From positions 1-8,498 of the forward strand of contig QHVR01000027.1 of NCBI GenBank assembly GCA_003223595.1: 8,498 nt of DNA, given 5' to 3'. The DNA comes from Acidobacteriota bacterium. GTDB taxonomy: Bacteria; Acidobacteriota; Terriglobia; Terriglobales; Acidobacteriaceae. Both the position numbers and the translations under genes were made by a program. Each line of letters begins with the position of its first letter. Positions within the stretch are counted from its first letter, which is position 1. The notes beneath the pieces are model-generated. The model did not search any database, was not told the origin of the DNA, and was given only the letters and a program-made list of their open reading frames with translations. Below, piece by piece: positions 6,392 through 8,498 of this stretch.

Positions 6392-6619
6392 ATGGCTAAG
6401 CGACGCGGAAATCCAAACTGGGGTAAGCCTGAGCCGATCGGTCCAGTCACCCCGACCATTACCGAATTTGAGCAGGTCGTGCGCGAGTACAAGCTCTCCC
6501 CGGATCAGTACCTTCGTTCGACTCGTTTGCGAGAATGGGCACGCCGCAATAAGAATTCGAAGTACATCCCTGAACCTCTTCTGGAAGCATGGGGATTCGA
6601 GATCGAATCCACACTCTAG
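6392..6619 (+). CDS. Small basic protein of unknown function (75 residues)
   Basis: This is a complete short gene: a well-spaced ribosome binding site, ATG at 6392, stop TAG at 6617-6619 and an intrinsic terminator 23 nt later. Those signals, more than length, argue that it is real. The N-terminus MAKRRGNPNWGKP is basic and Gly/Pro-rich. It is followed by a probable helix, TEFEQVVREYKLSPDQYL (residues 24-41), a second charged segment, TRLREWARRNKNSKYIPEPL (44-63), and a short tail, EAWGFEIESTL. There is no signal peptide, membrane segment or cysteine. The RGNPNWGKP opening and the K-Y-I-P-E-P-L-L-E-A-W-G ending resemble small hypothetical proteins I associate with acidobacterial genomes, but this is memory, not a search. 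Its many Arg/Lys residues would allow nucleic-acid or ribosome binding; no known domain is recognisable. It appears to be monocistronic. Confidence 0.75.
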   Translation: MAKRRGNPNWGKPEPIGPVTPTITEFEQVVREYKLSPDQYLRSTRLREWARRNKNSKYIPEPLLEAWGFEIESTL

Positions 6620-6642
6620 GAGCCTGGTCACAGCAGATAATA

Positions 6643-6675
6643 GGGTCGCTCGCGAGAGCGGCCCTTTTCGATTTT
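6643..6675 (+). terminator. Intrinsic terminator after the 75-residue gene
   Basis: GGGTCGCTC (6643-6651) pairs with GAGCGGCCC (6656-6664) over nine positions with one G-U pair, closed by a GCGA (GNRA-type) tetraloop. It is followed by TTTTCGATTTT. The stem, loop and T-rich tail are textbook for Rho-independent termination. It isolates the small gene from the DUF4126 gene. Confidence 0.88.
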
Positions 6676-6763
6676 GGGCTTAGGCTAGAGGCCGGGTGGA
6701 ACGAATTTGCAAGGCCTCGTTGTTTCCGGTGCTGTGGCCTGAGGTCCTGACCGCTGCCATCCC

Positions 6764-7378
6764 ATGCCCGACGCTCTCAAGATTCCGCCTGGCGAGTTAT
6801 TCGCGCTATTAACAGCCATTGGCTTCGCCGCCGGGCTGAACCTGTACGCAACGGTCGCTGCCTTGGGCCTGCTGGCCCGATTCGGGCACTTGCCACTCCC
6901 CCCGGGACTGCACCTGCTCGAGAGCTGGGCGGTAATTGCCGCAAGCACAGCCCTGTTCTGTATAGAATTCTTTGCCGACAAAGTCCCGGCCTTCGACCTC
7001 ATCTGGAACGCGCTACACACATTCATCCGCGTTCCTGTGGCCGCGATTCTTGCTTACCGCGCTACCAGCCAGCTCTCGCTGGAGCATCAACTCCTGGCTA
7101 CCCTGCTGGGCGCGGCCGTCGCACTCATTGCTCACGGAGGTAAGACCGCGGCGCGAGTCGCCGTAACTCCCTCCCCGGAGCCATTGTCCAATTTCACGCT
7201 CAGCGTGGGCGAAGATGTGCTGGCCATCGGACTCACCTGGCTCGCTACCCGTCACCCCTATCTGGCCGGCATATTGGCGGCGGGCCTGATCCTTACCGTC
7301 CTTTTCACAATCCGGCTGGTGATTAGCGCCCTGCGTTCCCTGTTTGTTGGCGCCCGGCACGAACTCGCGGCCCACTGA
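6764..7378 (+). CDS. DUF4126 family integral membrane protein
   Basis: A 204-residue protein, full length for the family. It starts at ATG 6764; an in-frame stop lies shortly upstream and I see no good ribosome binding site (GAGG at 6741 is too far). Likely membrane segments are about 12-38, 54-70, 86-99, 107-123, 150-161 and 166-190. Family-like conserved stretches are GFAAGLNLYATVAALGL (20-36), FFADKVPAFDLIWNALHTFI (69-88), AHGGKTAARVAVTPSPEPLSN (123-143) and SVGEDVLAIGLTWLA (147-161). The polar and charged residues in these (Asp72, Lys73, Asp78, His124, Glu150, Asp151) are the best candidates for a functional site. No function is known for the family that I can cite; a transport or membrane-stress role would be a guess. 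A 6-bp inverted repeat, GAGGCC/GGCCTC (6688-6693, 6713-6718), lies upstream. It is convergent with the YcaQ-like gene, 24 nt away. Confidence 0.85.
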   Translation: MPDALKIPPGELFALLTAIGFAAGLNLYATVAALGLLARFGHLPLPPGLHLLESWAVIAASTALFCIEFFADKVPAFDLIWNALHTFIRVPVAAILAYRATSQLSLEHQLLATLLGAAVALIAHGGKTAARVAVTPSPEPLSNFTLSVGEDVLAIGLTWLATRHPYLAGILAAGLILTVLFTIRLVISALRSLFVGARHELAAH

Positions 7379-7402
7379 CTGGCCGCCCCCGCTCGAAGGT
7401 AC

Positions 7403-8498
7403 CTAGTGTTTGAATTGCAGGAAGATCCTGATCCGTTCCAGTTCCGCCTCAAGCTCCCGGTCAAACCCTCGATCCGTCGGTCTGGCCGCCACATACCCGA
7501 AGTCGCAGTGCAGTTCTCCGTTCTTGACGGCGAGGTTTGCCCAGCCGATCACTCGATCTCGCCAAAGCATCGGCAAGGCGTAATATCCCCGCACCCGCTT
7601 CGCTGCGGGCGTGTACGCCTCAAAGCGGTACTCCCATCCCCACAGCAGCTCAAACCGGTCGCGATCCCAAACCACCGGATCGAAGGGTGCCAGCAAGTAC
7701 ACTCTTTCTTGGCCAACACTCCGGTCGGGATTCTCGTCTGCCGGCCAATACCAGCTCACTCCGCCCACCTCCGACCGCGCTAGGCGTTCTTTCGCTCTTT
7801 GAATGGCCAACGCCACGTCTCTCTCCCACTGCGGCGTGGCATAACGCAGCCGGCGCAGCAAGAATCGTAAACTCGGCAGCGGCATCGGCGCGTAGATCTG
7901 AATTGCGATGTCGGCCAGAGCATCCAGCCGCCTGTGGCATTCTTCCCTATCCGAAGGCAGTGGCCCATGCTCGTGCACCGCATAGACGCGAATTCCCTTA
8001 TCCCGCCTCACCACTCGCAGCAGGCCCTGGTAATGCATCCCGTCCAGAAGATGAGTCGTGGCATTCGAGGTTCCGCCCCAATAGTTCTTCACCTTTCCGT
8101 GCGAAAAATGTTCGTCGACCTGTTGCGGATGTACCTCGCCGCGTTCCCGCACAAACTCCAGGATCGTGAGTGCGCGGTTCCGCCGCCCTCTCGGAGACGG
8201 CACAAGGCCCTCAGCGGGAACGCATCTATTGGACCGCGGGTGCATGAGCGCCTGCACTTCGCGGGTTACGAAGCCGTAATTGATGAAAAAGTCCTCTTCG
8301 ATCCCCAGTTCTCGATAACGCCGTTCCAGATCCCCGGCCCGGTAATTCTTCACCCGGTGCCGCAGGATCAGGTCCTGCGCCCGAGCTGGTGCGCGAATGG
8401 GATCTGCCTGCACGAATCCCATTCGCTGCAAGGCACGTTTCAGGGTCGTGGGCTGAAACAAACTACGGTTGACCGTGAACCGCCGCAAATCCTCCGCC
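7403..8498 (-). CDS. YcaQ/AlkX-like winged-helix DNA glycosylase family protein (5' end missing)
   Basis: The frame is open to the right edge: codons A-E-D precede the TTG at 8488-8486, so the gene probably begins just outside the window. About 364 residues are visible. The family (HTH_42, formerly DUF1006) has tandem winged helices. E. coli YcaQ/AlkX removes alkylated bases and unhooks interstrand crosslinks. The visible FVQADPIRAPARAQDL carries a Q-A-D triplet (Gln27, Asp29 counted from the TTG), corresponding to the catalytic Q-hydrophobic-D motif described for YcaQ, whereas AlkZ has Q-hydrophobic-Q. Later hallmarks are HGKVKNYWGG, FDPVVWDRDRFELLWGWEYRFEAY and PAAKRVRGYYALPML, all typical of the family's C-terminal domain. 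No resistance or biosynthetic genes lie beside it, so general alkylation repair is likelier than toxin self-protection. Not AlkZ, on the motif. Confidence 0.85.
   Translation of the reverse strand, partial: AEDLRRFTVNRSLFQPTTLKRALQRMGFVQADPIRAPARAQDLILRHRVKNYRAGDLERRYRELGIEEDFFINYGFVTREVQALMHPRSNRCVPAEGLVPSPRGRRNRALTILEFVRERGEVHPQQVDEHFSHGKVKNYWGGTSNATTHLLDGMHYQGLLRVVRRDKGIRVYAVHEHGPLPSDREECHRRLDALADIAIQIYAPMPLPSLRFLLRRLRYATPQWERDVALAIQRAKERLARSEVGGVSWYWPADENPDRSVGQERVYLLAPFDPVVWDRDRFELLWGWEYRFEAYTPAAKRVRGYYALPMLWRDRVIGWANLAVKNGELHCDFGYVAARPTDRGFDRELEAELERIRIFLQFKH

Noticed and set aside
7537..8169. 210-residue plus-strand frame opposite the YcaQ-like gene
   Set aside because: Ser/Pro/Arg/Ala-rich translation typical of antisense to a GC-rich gene; the minus-strand product has clear family motifs.

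Overview
The window looks like chromosomal DNA of a soil-type Acidobacteriota (Terriglobia/Koribacter-like) bacterium. This is inferred from the moderately GC-rich composition, the Gram-negative outer-membrane proteins, and protein wording in the DUF4126, YcaQ-like and 75-residue genes that resembles acidobacterial proteins. No database search was possible, so the taxonomy is an impression.

Left part (1-4754, all on +): an envelope block. It begins with the 3' part of a Wzi-family outer-membrane beta-barrel gene (capsule/exopolysaccharide attachment family). Next is a PagL-like lipid A deacylase/acyloxyacyl hydrolase barrel with an unusually long N-terminal extension and an Asn where PagL has its catalytic Glu. 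A small lipoprotein with one Ig-like domain follows, and then, after a 242-nt gap with its own candidate promoter, a lipoprotein-type arylsulfotransferase with its catalytic His/Arg set intact. All four products are predicted to be exported, so the block plausibly serves the cell surface, but joint function is inferred only from adjacency.

Middle (4774-6391): a minus-strand gene, convergent with the arylsulfotransferase gene, encodes a cytoplasmic protein with a degenerate receiver domain, one complete c-di-GMP-binding PilZ domain and a second PilZ-like domain lacking the RxxxR arm. Upstream of it lies about 475 nt without a convincing gene.

Right part (6392-8498): a compact monocistronic gene for a 75-residue basic protein ends in a textbook intrinsic terminator. 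Then comes a DUF4126 membrane protein, convergent with a YcaQ/AlkX-like winged-helix DNA glycosylase gene on the minus strand that runs off the right edge.

I found no rRNA, tRNA, CRISPR array, insertion sequence, integrase or phage gene. Nothing here is clearly a new system. The most worthwhile oddities are the PagL-like active-site variant, the receiver/double-PilZ architecture and the 75-residue unknown protein.
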